64,000 nucleotides of DNA from Cavia porcellus. Its lineage: Eukaryota; Chordata; Mammalia; Rodentia; Caviidae. A model generated the notes under the pieces. It did not search any database and was not told the DNA's origin. It saw nothing but the letters and a program-made list of their open reading frames with translations. Positions 33,199 to 44,985 of this stretch are shown piece after piece; within the stretch, counting starts at the first letter, position 1, and every line of letters begins with the position of its first letter. The translations under genes and the position numbers were made by a program. The stretch lies in NCBI RefSeq assembly GCF_034190915.1, contig NW_026947547.1, positions 496,001 through 560,000 on the forward strand, read 5' to 3'.

Positions 33199-36100
33199 TA
33201 GTGATTGTTAGGGTTGGTTAGGGGTAGGCTTAAGGTTAGGGTTACAGTTACATTTAGGTTTAGGTTATGGTTAGGTTTAGGTTGAGGGTTAGGTTTAGGT
33301 TTAGGTTTAGGGTTAGAGTTTGTGTTAGGGTAGGATTAGAGTTAAAGTTGGGTTGGGTTAGGGATAGGGTTAAGTTTATGGTTAGCATTAGGTTTAGGTG
33401 TTAGGGTTAGTCTTAGGGTTTGGGTTAGGGTTAGGTATAGGTTTGGGTTAGGTTTAGGGTTATGGTTAGGCTTAGCATAAGGGTTAGGTTTAGGTTTAGG
33501 GTTAGAGTTAGGGTGAGGGTTTAGGGTTGTGGTTAGGGTTCGGGTTAGTGTTAGGGTTAGGGTTAGGTGTTAGGTTTAGAGTTAGGGTTAGGTTTGGGTT
33601 AGGGTTAGGCTTAGGGTTAGGGTTAGGTTTAGTGTTGGTAGGGTTGGTTAGGGATAGGGTTAGGGTTAGGGTTACAGTTAGGTTTAGATTAGGGTTCAGG
33701 TTAGGCTTAGGGTTAGGGTTATTGTTGGGATTAGAGTTAAGGTTGGTTTGGGTTAGGGTTAGTGCTAGGTTTATGGTCATCATTAGGTTTAGGTGTTAGG
33801 GTTAGGTTTAGTGTTTGGGTTAGGGTTAGGTATAGGGTTGGGTTCGGTTTTGGGTTAGGGTTAGGTTTAGGGTTGTGTTAGGTTTAGAATTAAGGTTGGG
33901 TTAGTGTTAGGGTTAGGGTTAGATTACGGTTAGGCTTAGAGTTAGGGTTAGGGTTACGCTTAGTGTTGGATTAGGTGTAAGTTTAGAGTTAGTGTTATGG
34001 TTATGGTTAGGGTTAGGCTTAGGGTTAGGGTTAGGTTTAGTGTTGGTTAGGGTTCATTAGGGATAGGGTTAGGGTTATGGTTACAGTTAGGTTTAGATTA
34101 GGGTTCAGGTTAGGCTTAGGTTTAGGGTTATTTTTGGGATTAGAGTTACTGTTGGTTTGGGTTAGGGTTAGGGTTAGGTTTATGGTCATCATTAGGTTTA
34201 GGTGTTAGGGTTAGGGTTAGTGTTTGGGTTAGGGTTAGGTATAGGGTTGGGTTCGGTTTCGGGTTAGGGTTAGGTTTAGGGTTGGGTTAGGTTTAGAATT
34301 AAGGTTGGGTTAGGGTTAGGGTTAGGGTTAGCGTTCAGGTTAGGGTTAACGTTTGGGTAAGGGTTAGAATATGGTTAGGCTTAGAGTTAGGGTTAGGGTT
34401 ACGTTTAGTGTTGGATTAGGTGTAAGTTTAGAGTTAGTGTTATGGTTATGGCTTGGGTTAATTTAAGGTTAGGGTTAGAGTTGGGGTTAGGCTTTGGGTG
34501 GGGTAAGGGTTAGGGTTAGGGTTAGGGTTAGGTTTAGGGCTAGGGTTAGGGTTAGGCTTAGGGTTTGAGGGTTAGGGTTAGTGTTGGAGGTTTAGGGTAA
34601 AATTTAGGGTTAGGGCTCAGGTTAGGTGTAGCATTTGGTTTAGGGTTAGGGTTAGGTTAGGTTTAGGTTCAGGGTTAGGGCTAGGGTTAGGATTAGTGTT
34701 GGGTTAGAGTTAGGGTTAGGGTTAACCTTGGGGTTATTGTTAGGGTGACGGTGAGGGTTAGGTTAGCGTTAGGATTGGGTTAGAGTTATGGTGAGAATTA
34801 GGGTTAGTGTTAGGGTGAGAATCAGGGTCAGGTTGAGGCTTAGGGCTACCGTTACAGTTAGGGTTAGGTTTAGGTTTAGGGTTAGGGTTGTGTTAGGGTT
34901 AGGTTTAGAGTTAGGGTTGGGGTTAGGGTTCGGTCTAGTATTAATATTATTGGGTTATGGTTATGGTTAGGGTTAGGGTTACGTTTGGATTAGGGTTAGG
35001 TTTAGGGTTTGGGCTGTGTTAGTGTTAGGGATAGGGTTAGTGTTAGGGTTTGGTTAGGGTTAGGGTTATGTTTAGGCTTAGCGTAAGGGTTGGGGTTAGG
35101 GTTAGTGTGAGGTTTTATGGTTGGGTTTGGGTTAGGGTTAGGGTTAGGGTTAGGGTTATGTTTTGGGTTAGGGTTGGGTTAGGGTTAGTATTAGGGTTCG
35201 GATTGGGTTAGTGTTAGGGTTAGGGCTAGGGTTAGGGGTAGGTTTGGGTTAGGTTTTGTGTTAGGTTAGGGTTAGGGTTAGGGTTAATGTTAGGGGTAGG
35301 TTTAGAGTTAGTGTTCGCGTTAGGGTTTCATTAGTGTTAGGGTTATGGTTCGGGTTATTGTTAGGGTTGGGTTTGGGGTTAGGGTTGTGGTTGTGGTTGG
35401 CGATAGGTTTAGGGCAATGTTTAGGGTTATGGTTAGGGTTAAGGTTCGGTTTAGATTTGGTTAGGGTTGGTTAGGGTAAGTGTTAGGCTTAGGTTTATGG
35501 GTAGGGTAGGGTTAGTATGACGGTTAGGGTTAGTGTTGAGTTAGGGTTAGTGTTAGGTTTACAGTTAGGGTTAGGATTAGGGTTAGATTTACGTTTAGGG
35601 TTAGGGTTGGGTTTCAGGTTAGGGTTAGAGTTAGGCTTTTGGTTAGGTTTAAGTTTAGGGTTAATTTCGGGTTGGTTTCGGTTGGTTAGGGTTAGGGTTA
35701 GGCTTAGGCTTAGGCCTAGGTTTAGGGTTAGTGTTAGATTTAGGGTTAGGTTTAGTTTCAGGGTTGTGTTACACTTAGGGTTAGGGTTACGATTAGTTTA
35801 GGCTTATTGTAGGGTAAGGGTAGCGTTAGGGTTAGGGTACTCTTATCGTTAGGATTATCGTTATGGTTAGGGTTAGGGTTCGTGTTGGGTTAGGTTTAGG
35901 GTTAGGGTTAGGTTTACGGTTAGGGTTAGGGTTAGGGTAGGCTTAGGTATAGGGTTAGGGTTGGATTCGTGTTAGGGTTAGGGATAGGTTTAGGGTTGGG
36001 TTAGGGTAGGGATTGTTTTTCGGTTTGGGGTTGGCATTGGGGTTTGGGTTAGGGTAAGTGCTAGGGTTAGGGTTAGGGTTAAGTTTGGTTAGTGTTGGTT

Positions 36101-36510
36101 AGGCTTAGGGTTAGGGTTAGGGTTAGCATTAGGCTTAGGGTTAGGGTTAGGATTAGGTTTAGGTTTACGGTTTGGGTTAGTGTTAGGGTTAGGGTTGGGT
36201 TAGGGTAAGGGTTATGGTTAGGGTTAGGGTTAGAGTTAGGGTTAGGGTCAGGGTTAGCGTTAGGCTTAGGGCTAGGGTTAGGATTAGAGATAGGATTAGG
36301 TTTAGTGTTAGTGTTAGGGTTAGGGTTGGGTTAGGATTTATTGTTTGGGTTAGGGTTCGGGTTATGTTTGCGTTAGGGTCATTGTTAGGGTTAGGGTTAG
36401 CGTTGGTTTAGGGTTAGGTTTAGGGTTAGGGTTAGGGTTACGGTTAGGGGTTAGGTTTAGGGTTAGGGTTAGTGTTGGTTTAGGGTTAGCCTTAGGGTTT
36501 GGGTTAGGTT
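33199..36510 (+). repeat. Cycle: H-A1-A2-A2-B-C-D-E-F-G
   Basis: Words: H 33199, A1 about 33,375, A2 33768, second A2 34177, B 34591, C 34940, D 35327, E 35839, F 36010, G 36334 (GGATTTATTG). The two A2 rounds are 409 bp apart and clearly non-identical, so this is an older or gene-conversion-derived repeat. C leads to D near 35,110 through GTTAGTGTGAGG, skipping A3 and B. The same C-to-D shortcut occurs at 37,810 and 49,720. F has lost its GGTTGTG head (GGGATTGTTTTTCGG near 36,010). Confidence 0.78.
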
Positions 36511-38690
36511 TAGCGATGGTTAGGGCTGGTTAATGTTAGTGTTAATGTTAGGGTTACCGTTACATTTAGGTTTAGGTTAGGGTTATGGTTAGGTTGAGGG
36601 TTAGGTTTAGTTTTAGGTTTAGGGTTAAGGTTTGGTTTAGGGTAGGATTAGAGTTAAGTTTGGGTTGGTTTAGGGTTAGGGTTAAGTTTATGATTAGAAT
36701 TAGGTTTAGGTGTTAATGTTAATGTTAGGGTTTGGTTTAGGTTTAGGTATAGGGTTGCGTTAGGTTTAGGGTTAGAGTTAGGCTTAGCATAAGATTTAGG
36801 GTTAGGTTTAGGCTTAGAGTTAGGGTGAGGGTTTTCGGTTTGGTTTAGGGTTAGGGTTAGTGTTAGGGTTAGGGATAGGTGTTAGGTTTAGAGTTAGGTG
36901 TAGGGTTGGGTTAGGGTTAGGCTTAGGGTTAAGTTTAGGTTTAGTGTTGGTAATGGTTCGTTAGGGATATGGTTAAGGTTAGTGTTTGGGTTAGGGTTAG
37001 TTATAGGGTTGGGTTCGGTTTCGGGTTAGGCTTAGGTTTAGGGTTGGGTTAGTTTTAGCATTAAGGTTGGGTTAGGGTTAGTTTTAGGGTTAGCGTTAAG
37101 GTTAGGGTTAACGTTTGGGTTAGGGTTAGATTAGGGTTAGGCTTAGAGTTAGGGTTAGGGTTACGTTTAGTGTTAGATTAGGTGTAAGTTTAGACTTAGT
37201 GTTACGGTTATGGTTCGGGTTAGTTTAAGGTTAGGGTTAGAGTTGTGGTTAGGCTTTGGGTGGGGGTAAGGGTTAGGGTTAGGGCTAGGGTTAGGGTTAG
37301 GCTTAGTGTTTGAGGGTTAGGGTTAGTGTTGGAGGTTTAGGGTAAAATTTAGGGTTAGGTCTCAGGTTAGGTGTAGCATTTGGTTTAGGGTTAGGGTTAG
37401 GTGAGGTTTAGGTTTAGGGTTAGTGCTAGGGTTAGGATTAGTGTTGGGTTAGAGTTAGGGTTAGGGTTAGCCTTGGGGTTAGTGTTAGGGTGAGGGTGAG
37501 GGTTAGGTTGGGTTTAGGATTGGGTTAGAGTTAGGGTAACAATTAGGGTTAGTGTTAGGGTGAGAAACAGGGTCAGGTTGAGGGTTACGGCTACCGTTAC
37601 AGTTAGGGTTAGGTTTAGGTTTAGGGTTAGGGTTGTGTCAGGGTTAGGTTTAGAGTTAGGGTTAGGTTTAGGGTTCGGGCTAGGATTAATATTATTGGGT
37701 TATGGTTATGGTTAGTGTTAGGGTTATGTTTGGCTTAGGGTTAGGTTTAGGGTTACGGTTGTGTTAGTGTTAGGGATAGGGTTAGTGTTAGGGTTTGGTT
37801 AGGGTTAGGGTTAGGGTTAGTGTTAGAGTTATTGGGTTATGGTTACGTTTATGGTTGGGTTTGGTTAGGGTTAGGGTGAGGGTTAGGGTTATGATTTGGG
37901 TTAGGTTTGCGTTAGCGTTAGTATTAGGGTTCGGTTTGGGTTAGTTTTAGGGTTACGGCTAGGGTTACGGTTACGTTTGGGTTAGGTTTTGGGTTAGGTT
38001 AGGGTTAGGGTTAGGGTCAAGGTTAGGGGAGGGTTAGAGTTAGTGTTAGGGTTAGGGTTTCATTAGTGTTAGTGTTATGGTTCGGGTTATGGTTATGTTT
38101 GGGGTTGGGGTTAGGGTTGTGGTTGTGGTTGGCGATAGGTTTACGGCAAGGTTTAGGGATAGGGTTAGGGTTAGGTTTCGCTTTAGATTAGGTTAGCTTT
38201 TGTTAGGTTAAGTGTTAGGCTTAAGTTTATGGGTAGGGTAGGGTTAGTGTTATGTTAGGGTTACGGTTGGGTTAGGGTTAGTGTTAGGGTTACAGTTAGT
38301 GTTAGATTTACGTTTAGGGTTAGGGTTGGGTTTCAGGTTAGGGTTAGGGTTAGGGTTTTGGTTAGGTTTCAGTTTAGGTTTAATTTAGGGTTGGTTTCAG
38401 TTGGTTAGGTTTAGGGTTAGGCTTAGGCTTAGGTTTAGGTTTAGGGTTAGGTTAGATTTAGGGTTAGGTTTACTGTCAGGGTTAGGGTTAGGGTTCGGGT
38501 TATGTTTAGGCCTATGGTAGGGTAAGGGTAGCGTTAGGGTTAGAGTACTCTTATCATTAGGGTTATGGTTATGGTTAGGGTTAGGGTTCGTATTGGGTTA
38601 GGTTTAGGGTTAGGGTTAGGGTTGGGTTAGGGTTGCTGTTGGGGTTGTGGTTCAGGTTGGGTTTGGGGTTGGGTTTGGGTTTAAGGTTAG
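36511..38690 (+). repeat. Cycle: H-A-B-C-D-E, running into a diverged island
   Basis: Words: H 36511 (GCGATGG), A1 about 36,690, B 37345, C 37690, D 38058, E 38546 (AGAGTACTCTTATCATT). A large part of A2, including ATGGTCAGC, is deleted near 36,975. After GTTGCTGTTGGGGTTGTGG at about 38,635 the familiar F head does not follow and similarity to other cycles drops. Confidence 0.78.
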
Positions 38691-41460
38691 GGCTAGGTTA
38701 AGGGTTAGGTTTAAGGTTAGGGTTAGGGTTAGGGTTAGGGTTAGTGTTTGGATTAGGGTTAGCTTTAGGGTTAGGGTTAGGTTTAGTTTTGGGTTAACGT
38801 TGGGTTAGTCTTAGGGTTAGTTTTAAGTTTCGGGTTAGGGTTAGGGTTAGGGTTAGGTTAAGGTTATGCTTTGGGTTATTATTAGGGTTAGGTTTTTGGT
38901 TGGGTTAGGGTTGTTTAGGGTTAGGGTTAGGATTAATCTTAGGGTTAGTGTTAAGGTTAGGGTTGTTTTAGGTTGGTTTCGGTTAGGGTTAGGGTTAGGT
39001 TTCGTGTTGGGTTAGGTTTAGGGTTTTTGTTAGGATCATGTTTAGCGTTAGGGTAAGGGATAGTATTAGGGCTATGGTGGTGTTAGGGTTAGGGTTATGG
39101 TTAGGGTTAGGGTTAGGTTTAGTGTTGGTTTAGGTTTAGGGTTAGTGTTACGTTTAGGGTTAGGGTTAGTTTAGGGTGGGGTTAGAGTTGGCACTGGGGT
39201 TATGGTGTGGGTAAGTGTTACGGTTAGGGTTAGGTTAGGGTGAGGGTTAGGGTTAGGGTTAGGTTTAGGGTTAGGTTTTGGGGTAGGTTTAGAGTTGGGT
39301 TAGGGTTAGGGTTAGGGTTGGGTTAGGTTTAGTGTTAGGGTTATGGTTGGGTTAGGGTTGGTGTTGGTGTTGCGGTTCAGGTTGCGGTTGGGTTCGTTTT
39401 GGATTTGAGGTTAGGGCTAGGTTAAGGGTTAGGGTTAGGTTTAGGTTTACAGTTAGGTTTAGAGTTAGGTTTAGGGTTAGGTTTAGGTTTAGTGTTAGGG
39501 TTAGGGTTAGGATTAGGGGGAGTGTTTGGGTTAGGCTTAGCTTATGGTTAGGGTTAGGTTTATTTTTCAGTTACGTTTAGGTTAGTGTTAAGGTTGGGTT
39601 AGGATTAGGTTTAGGGTTAGGTTTAAGGTTAGGGTTAGAGTTAGGGTTTGGGTTATGTTAGGGTTATGGTTTGGGTTAGAATTAAGGTTAGGTTTAGTGT
39701 TGGGTTAGGGTTAAGCTTAGGATTAGGGTTAGGGTTAGCGTTGGTTTGCGTTAGTTTTAGGGTTAGGGTTAGTGTTGGGTAGGTTTAGGGTTAGTGTTAG
39801 GTTTATGCTAAACGTTAGGTTTATGGATAGTGTTTGGGCTAGAGTCGTGTTAGGGTTAGGATTAGCTTAGGGTTAGGTTTAGGTTTAGGGTTGGGTTGGG
39901 TTAGGTATACGGTTAGGGTTAGTGTTATGGTGAATGTTAGGGTCAGGTTTAGGGTTAGTGTTAGGGTTATTGTTAGGTTTAGGGTCAAGGTTAGGGTTAG
40001 GGTCAGGGTTTAGATCTTGAGTTAGGGTTAGGGTTAAATTTAGGGTAAATGTTGGGTTAAGGTTATGGTTATGGTTAGGGTTAGGGTTGGCTTAGGGTGG
40101 TGTTGTGTTAAGTATACGGTTAGGGTTATTGTTATGGTGAGTGTTAGAGTAAGGGTTAGGGTAAGCATTAGGGTTATTGTTAGGTTTAGGTTTGGGGTTA
40201 GGGTTAGGGTTAGGATTAGGGTTAATGTTGCTTCAGGTTTGGGGATGTGGTTAAAGTTGTGGTTGTGGTTGGGGTTGGCGTTAGATTTAGAACAAGTGTT
40301 AGGGATAGGATTAGGGTTAGGGTTTGGTTTAGATTTGGTTAGGGTTGTTTAGGGTAAGTGTTAGGGTTAGGTTTATGGGTCGGCTTAGGGTTAGTGTTAG
40401 GGTTAGGGTTACGGTTGGGTTAGAGTTAGTGTTAGGGTCACAGTTAGGGTTAGGTTTAGGGTTAGGGTTGGGTTTGGTTTAGGGTTTGGGTTAAGGATGG
40501 TTTAGGGTTAGGATTTGGTTTCAAATTAGGGTTAGGGATAGGCTTTTGGTTAGGTTTAGGGTTAGGATTAATTTAGGGTTGGTTTGGGTTGGTCATGGTT
40601 AGGGTTAGGGTTAGGCTTAGGCTTAGGTTTATGGTTAACCTTAGGTTTAGGGTTCGGTTTACTGTTAGGGTTGTGTTACGGTTAGGGTTAGTGTTAGGGT
40701 TAGTTTTAGGGCTATGGGAGGGTTAGGGTAGCGTTAGAGTTAGGCTACGGTTATCATTAGGGTTATGGTTAGGGTTAGGGTTAGGGTCCTTGTTGCCTTA
40801 GTTTTAGGGTTAGTGTTAGGGTTAGGTTAGGGATGTTGTTGGGGTTGAGTTTCGGGTTGGGGTTGGGATTGGATTTGTGTTTGAGGTTAGGGCTAGGTTA
40901 AGGGTTAGGTTTAGGTTTAGGGTTATGGTTAGGGTTAGGTTTAGGGTAAGGGTTAGGGTTAGGGTTGCGTTAGTGTTAGGTTTAGGGTTAGGGTTATGGT
41001 TAGGTTTAGGTTTAGGTTTAGGTTTATGGTTAGGGTTGCATTAGGGATGGGGTTGGGGTTAGGGTTGTGGTTTTGGTTGGGGATGGGGTTAGGGATAGGG
41101 CAAGGGTTAGGGATAGGGTTAGGGTTAGGGTTAGATTTGGTTAGTGTTTGTTAGGTTAAGTGTTAGGGTTAGGGTTAACGGTAGGCTTAGGTTTAAGGTT
41201 AGGTTTAGGGTTAGTGTTGGTTTGGGCTAGTGTTAGGGTTATGGTTAGCATTATTTTATACTTAGGTTTAGGGTTAGGGGTTTCGGTTAGGGATAGGGAT
41301 AGGGTTAGTGTTAGGGTTAGGGGTTAGGGTTAGGGATAGGGATTGGGTTAGGGTTAGGGTTAGGGTTAGGGTTAGGGATACTATTAGGGGTAGGGTTATG
41401 TTAAGTGTTAGAGGTACTGTTAGGGTTGGATTTGGGTTAGAGTTATGGTTTTGGTTAGGG
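38690..41460 (+). repeat. Highly diverged island of the array
   Basis: TTAGGG-type hexamers continue in the same orientation, but most diagnostic words are absent or eroded, and odd words such as GTTAGGATCATGTTTAGCG (39,032), GGCACTGGGG (39,191) and ATTATTTTATACTTAGG (41,250) appear. Eroded relatives are recognisable: GTTGCGGTTCAGG near 39,370 (end of E), GTTGGCGTTAGATTTAGAAC near 40,275 (D), GGCTACGGTTATCATT near 40,743 (E), GTTGGGGATGGGG near 41,075 (D again) and an I-like word near 41,369. D and E keep their normal order. It looks like old array that missed recent homogenisation. No gene is seen. Confidence 0.78.
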
Positions 41461-44160
41461 TTAGCGTTAGGGTTAGTTTTGGGTTATGGTTAGAGTTTAG
41501 GTTTAGGGTTGGGTTAGGGTTTGGCTTAGGGTTAGGGTTAGGTTTAGTTTTGGTTAGGGTTCTATAGAGATAGGGTTAGGGTTAGTGTTACGGTTAGGTT
41601 TAGATCAGGGTTCGGGTTAGGCTTAGGTTTAGGGTTAGGGTTGGGATTAGAGTTAAGGTTGGTTTGGGTTAAGGTTAGGGTTAAGTTTATGGTCAGCATT
41701 AGGTTTAGGTGTTAGGGTTAGGGTTAGTGTTTGGGTTAGGGTTAGGTATAGGGTTGGTTTCGGTTTTGGATTAGAGTTAGGTTTAGGGTTGGGTTAGCTT
41801 TAGAATTAGGGTTGGGTTAGGGTTAGGGTTAAGGTTAGGTTTAGCGTTAAGGTTAGGTTTAGCGTTTGGTTTAGGGTTAGGTTAGGGTTAGGCTTAGAGT
41901 TAGGGTTAGGGTTACGTTTAGTGTTGGGATAGGTGTAGGCTTAGAGTTAATGTTAGGTTTAGGGTTAGTGTTAGGGTTAGGGTTAGGTCTAGGGTTAGGG
42001 TTAGATTTACATTTAGGGTTAGGGTTGGGTTTCAGGTTAGGGTTAGTGTTAGGCTTTTGGTTAGGTTTAAGTTTAGGGTTAAGTTAGGGTTGGTTTCGGT
42101 TGGTTAGGGTTTTGGTTAGGCTTAGGCTTAGGTTTAGAGTTAGGGTTACATTTAGAATTAGGTTTAGGGTCAGGGTTGTGTTACAGTTAGGTTTGGTGTT
42201 AGTGTTAGGTTTAGGCCTATGTTAGGGTAAGGGTAGGATTAGGGTTAGGGTACTCTTATCGTTAGGTTTATGGTTATGGTTAGGGTTAGGGTTCGTGTTG
42301 TGTTAGGTTTAGGGTTAGGGTTAGGGTTGGGTTAGGGTTGCTGTTGGGGTTGTGGTTCAGGTTGGGGTTGGGGTTGGGTTTGGGTTTAAGGTTAGGGTTA
42401 GGTTTAGGGTTAGGTTTAGGGTAGGGTTAGGGTTAGGGATAGGGTTAGGGTTCGGTTAGTGTTAGGGTTAGGGATAGGTTTAGGGTTAGGTTAGGGTAGG
42501 GTTTGCGGTTGTGTTTCGGTTTCCGGTTGGCATTGGGGTTTGGGTTAGGGTAAGTGCTAGGGTTAGGGTTAGGGTTAGGGTTAGTTTAAGGTTAGGGTTA
42601 GAGTTGGGGTTAGTCTTGAGTGGCTGTAAGGGTTAGGGTTAGGGTAGGGCTAGGGTTAGAGTTTGATGGTTAGGGTTAGTGTTGGAGGGTTAGGGTAAAA
42701 TTTAGGGTTAGGGCTCGGGTTAGGTGTAGCGTTGGTTTAGGGTTAGGGTTAGGTTAGGTTTAGGTTTAGGGTTAAGGCTAGGGTTAGGATTAGTGTTGGG
42801 TTAGTGTTAGGGTTAGGGTTAGGTTTACGGTTAGGATTAGGGTTAGGGGTTATGCTTATGGATAGGGTTAGGGTTAGTTTTGGGTTAGGGCTACGGTTAG
42901 ACTTGGGGTTAGTGTTAGGGAGAGGGTGAGGGTTAGGTTAGGTTTAGGATTGTTTTAGAGTTAGGGTGAGGATTAGGGTTAAGGTTAGGGTGAGGATCAG
43001 GGTCAGAGTCAGGGTTAGGGTTAGTGTTAGAGTTAGGGTTAGGGTTAGGTTTAGGGTTAGGGTTGTGTTTGTGTTAGGGATAGGGTTAGTGTTAGGGTTG
43101 GATTAGAGTTAGGGTTAGGGTTAGGGTTAGGGTTAGTGTTATTGGGTTATGGTTAGCGTTATGGTTAGGTTTATGGTTTGGTTTGTGTTAGGGTTAGGGT
43201 TAGGGTTATGTTTTGGGTTAAGGTTCGGTTAGGGTTAGTATTAGGGTTTGGGTTGGGTTAGTGTTAGGGTTAGGGATAGGCTTAGGGTTACGTTTGGGTT
43301 AGGTTTTGGGTTGGGTTAGAGTTAGGGTTATGGTTAAGGTTAGGGGTAGGTTTAGAGTTCGTGTTAGGGTTAGGTTTTCATTAGTGTTAGTGTTATGGTT
43401 CGGGTTATGGTTAGGGTTGGGGTTGGGGTTAGGGTTGTGGTTGTGGTTGGCTATAGGTTTAGAGCAAGGTTTAGGGATAGGGTTAGGGTTAGTGTTCGGT
43501 TTAGATTTGGTTATGGTTGTTTAGGGTAAGTGTTAGGCTTAGGTTTATGGGTAGGTTATGGTTAGTGTTAGGATTAGGGTTAGGGTTGGGTTAGGTTTAG
43601 TGTTAGGGTTACATTTAGGGTTAGGGTTAGGGTTAGATTTACGTTTAGTGTAAGTGTTGGGGTTCAGATTTGGGTTAGGGTTAGGCTTTTGGTTAGGTTT
43701 ATGTTTAGGGTTAATTTAGGGTTGGTTTCGGTGGGTTAGGGTTAGGGTTATGGTTAGGCTTAGGCTGAGCCTTAGGGTTTGGGTGAGATTTAGGGTTAGG
43801 TTAATGTCAGGTTTGTGTTACAGTTAGGGTTAGGGTTAGGGTTAGATTTAGGCCTATGGTAGGGTAAGGGTAGTGTTACGGTTAGGGTACTCTTATCGTT
43901 AGGGTTATGGTTATGGTTATGGTTAGGGTTCGTGTTGGGTTAGGTTTAGGGTTAGGGTTAGGGTTGGGTCAGGGTTGCTGTTTGGGTTGTGGTTCAGGTT
44001 GGGGTTGGGGTTGGGTTTGGGTTTAAGGTTAGGGTTAGGTTTAGGGTTAGGTTTAGTGTAGGGTTAGGGTTAGGGATAGGGTTAGGGTTGGGTTAGTGTT
44101 AGGGTTAGGGATAGGTTTTGGGTTGGGTTAGGTTAGGGTTTGCGGTTGTGTTTCGGTTTG
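41460..44160 (+). repeat. Rearranged cycles: A3-E-F-B-D-E-F
   Basis: Canonical modules return at about 41,460. Words: A3 41686, E 42251, F 42505, B 42698, D 43376, E 43888, F 44140. An A3/B stretch jumps to the middle of E near 41,985. F jumps to the B approach (GTTTAAGGTTAGGG) near 42,570. F near 44,160 is cut after TTTCGGTTTGGG. All three breakpoints lie inside runs of clean TTAGGG. No gene is present. Confidence 0.78.
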
Positions 44161-44985
44161 GGTTTAGGGTTAGGGTTAGGGTTAGGGTTAGCGTTAGGGT
44201 TAGGGTTAGGGTTACGTTTAGTGTTGGGTTAGGTGTAGGCTCATAGTTAGTGTTAGGCTTAGGGTTAGTTTAAGTTTAGGGTTAGATTTGGGGTTAGTCT
44301 TGAGTGGGTGTAAGGGTTAGGGTTAGGGTTAGGGCTATGGTTAGGGTTTGAGGGTTAGGGTTAGTGTTGGAGGGTTAGGGTAAAATTTAGGGTTAGGGCT
44401 CGGGTTAGGTGTAGTGTTGGTTTACGGTTAGGTTTAAGTTAGGTTTAGGTTTAGGGTTAGGGCTATGGTTAGGATTAGTGTTGGGTTAGAGTTAGGGTTA
44501 GGGTTAGGTTTACGGTTAGGATTAGGGTTAGGGGTTATGCTTATGGATATGTTAAGGTTAGTTTTGGGTTAGCTTTAGGGTTAGCCTTGGGGTTAGCGTT
44601 AGGGTGAGGGTGAGGGTTAAGTTAGAGTTAGGATTGGTTTAGTGTTAAGGTGAGGAATAGGGTTAGGGTTAGGGTGAGGAACAGGTTCAGAGTCAGGGTA
44701 AGTGCTAGTGTTAGAGTTAGGGTTAGGGTTAGGTTTAGGGTTAGGATTGTGTTAGTGTTAGCGATAGGGTTAGTGTAAGGGTTGGGTTATGGTTAGGGTT
44801 AGGGTTAGGGTTAGTGTTATTGGGTTATGGTTAGGTTTATGGTTAGGTTTATGGTTGGATTTGGTTTAGGGTTAGGGTTAGGGTTAGTGTTGGGTTAGGG
44901 TTAGTATTAGGGTTCGGGTTGGGTTAGTGTTAGGGTTAGGGCTAGGGTTAGATTACGTTTGGGTTAGGTTTTGGGTTAGGTTATG
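44160..44985 (+). repeat. B to D approach
   Basis: After the truncated F the array resumes with AGCGTTAGGG and GTGTTGGGTTAGGTGTAGG, B at 44385, the AACAGGTTCAGAGTCAGGG cluster near 44,690, and the GTTATTGGGTTATGG stretch that precedes D. Nothing other than array sequence is present. Confidence 0.75.

Larger units (their letters stand above)
18197..34015 (+). repeat. Segmental duplication, second copy (matches 1-13,864)
   Basis: Rare words and many private base changes line up between the two regions at stepwise offsets: about 18,196 at the start, 18,183 near 2.4 kb, 18,164-18,173 for 2.7-6 kb, 16,759 for 8.3-9.5 kb, 16,796 near 10.2 kb, 17,933 for 11.3-12.5 kb and 20,151 for 12.57-13.86 kb. 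Each step is an insertion or deletion of whole modules or hexamers. Shared oddities include GAACCAAAG (331 / 18,525) and GAAAGCGTTAGTG (1097 / 19,290). Close similarity stops at 34,015 / 13,864. The left edge of copy one is the window edge, so the duplication may extend further. Confidence 0.88.

Noticed and set aside
38690..41460. Possible inserted mobile element or gene in the diverged island
   Set aside because: The island still consists of TTAGGG-type hexamers with eroded D, E and I words. No terminal repeats, target duplication, poly-A or long frame is present.
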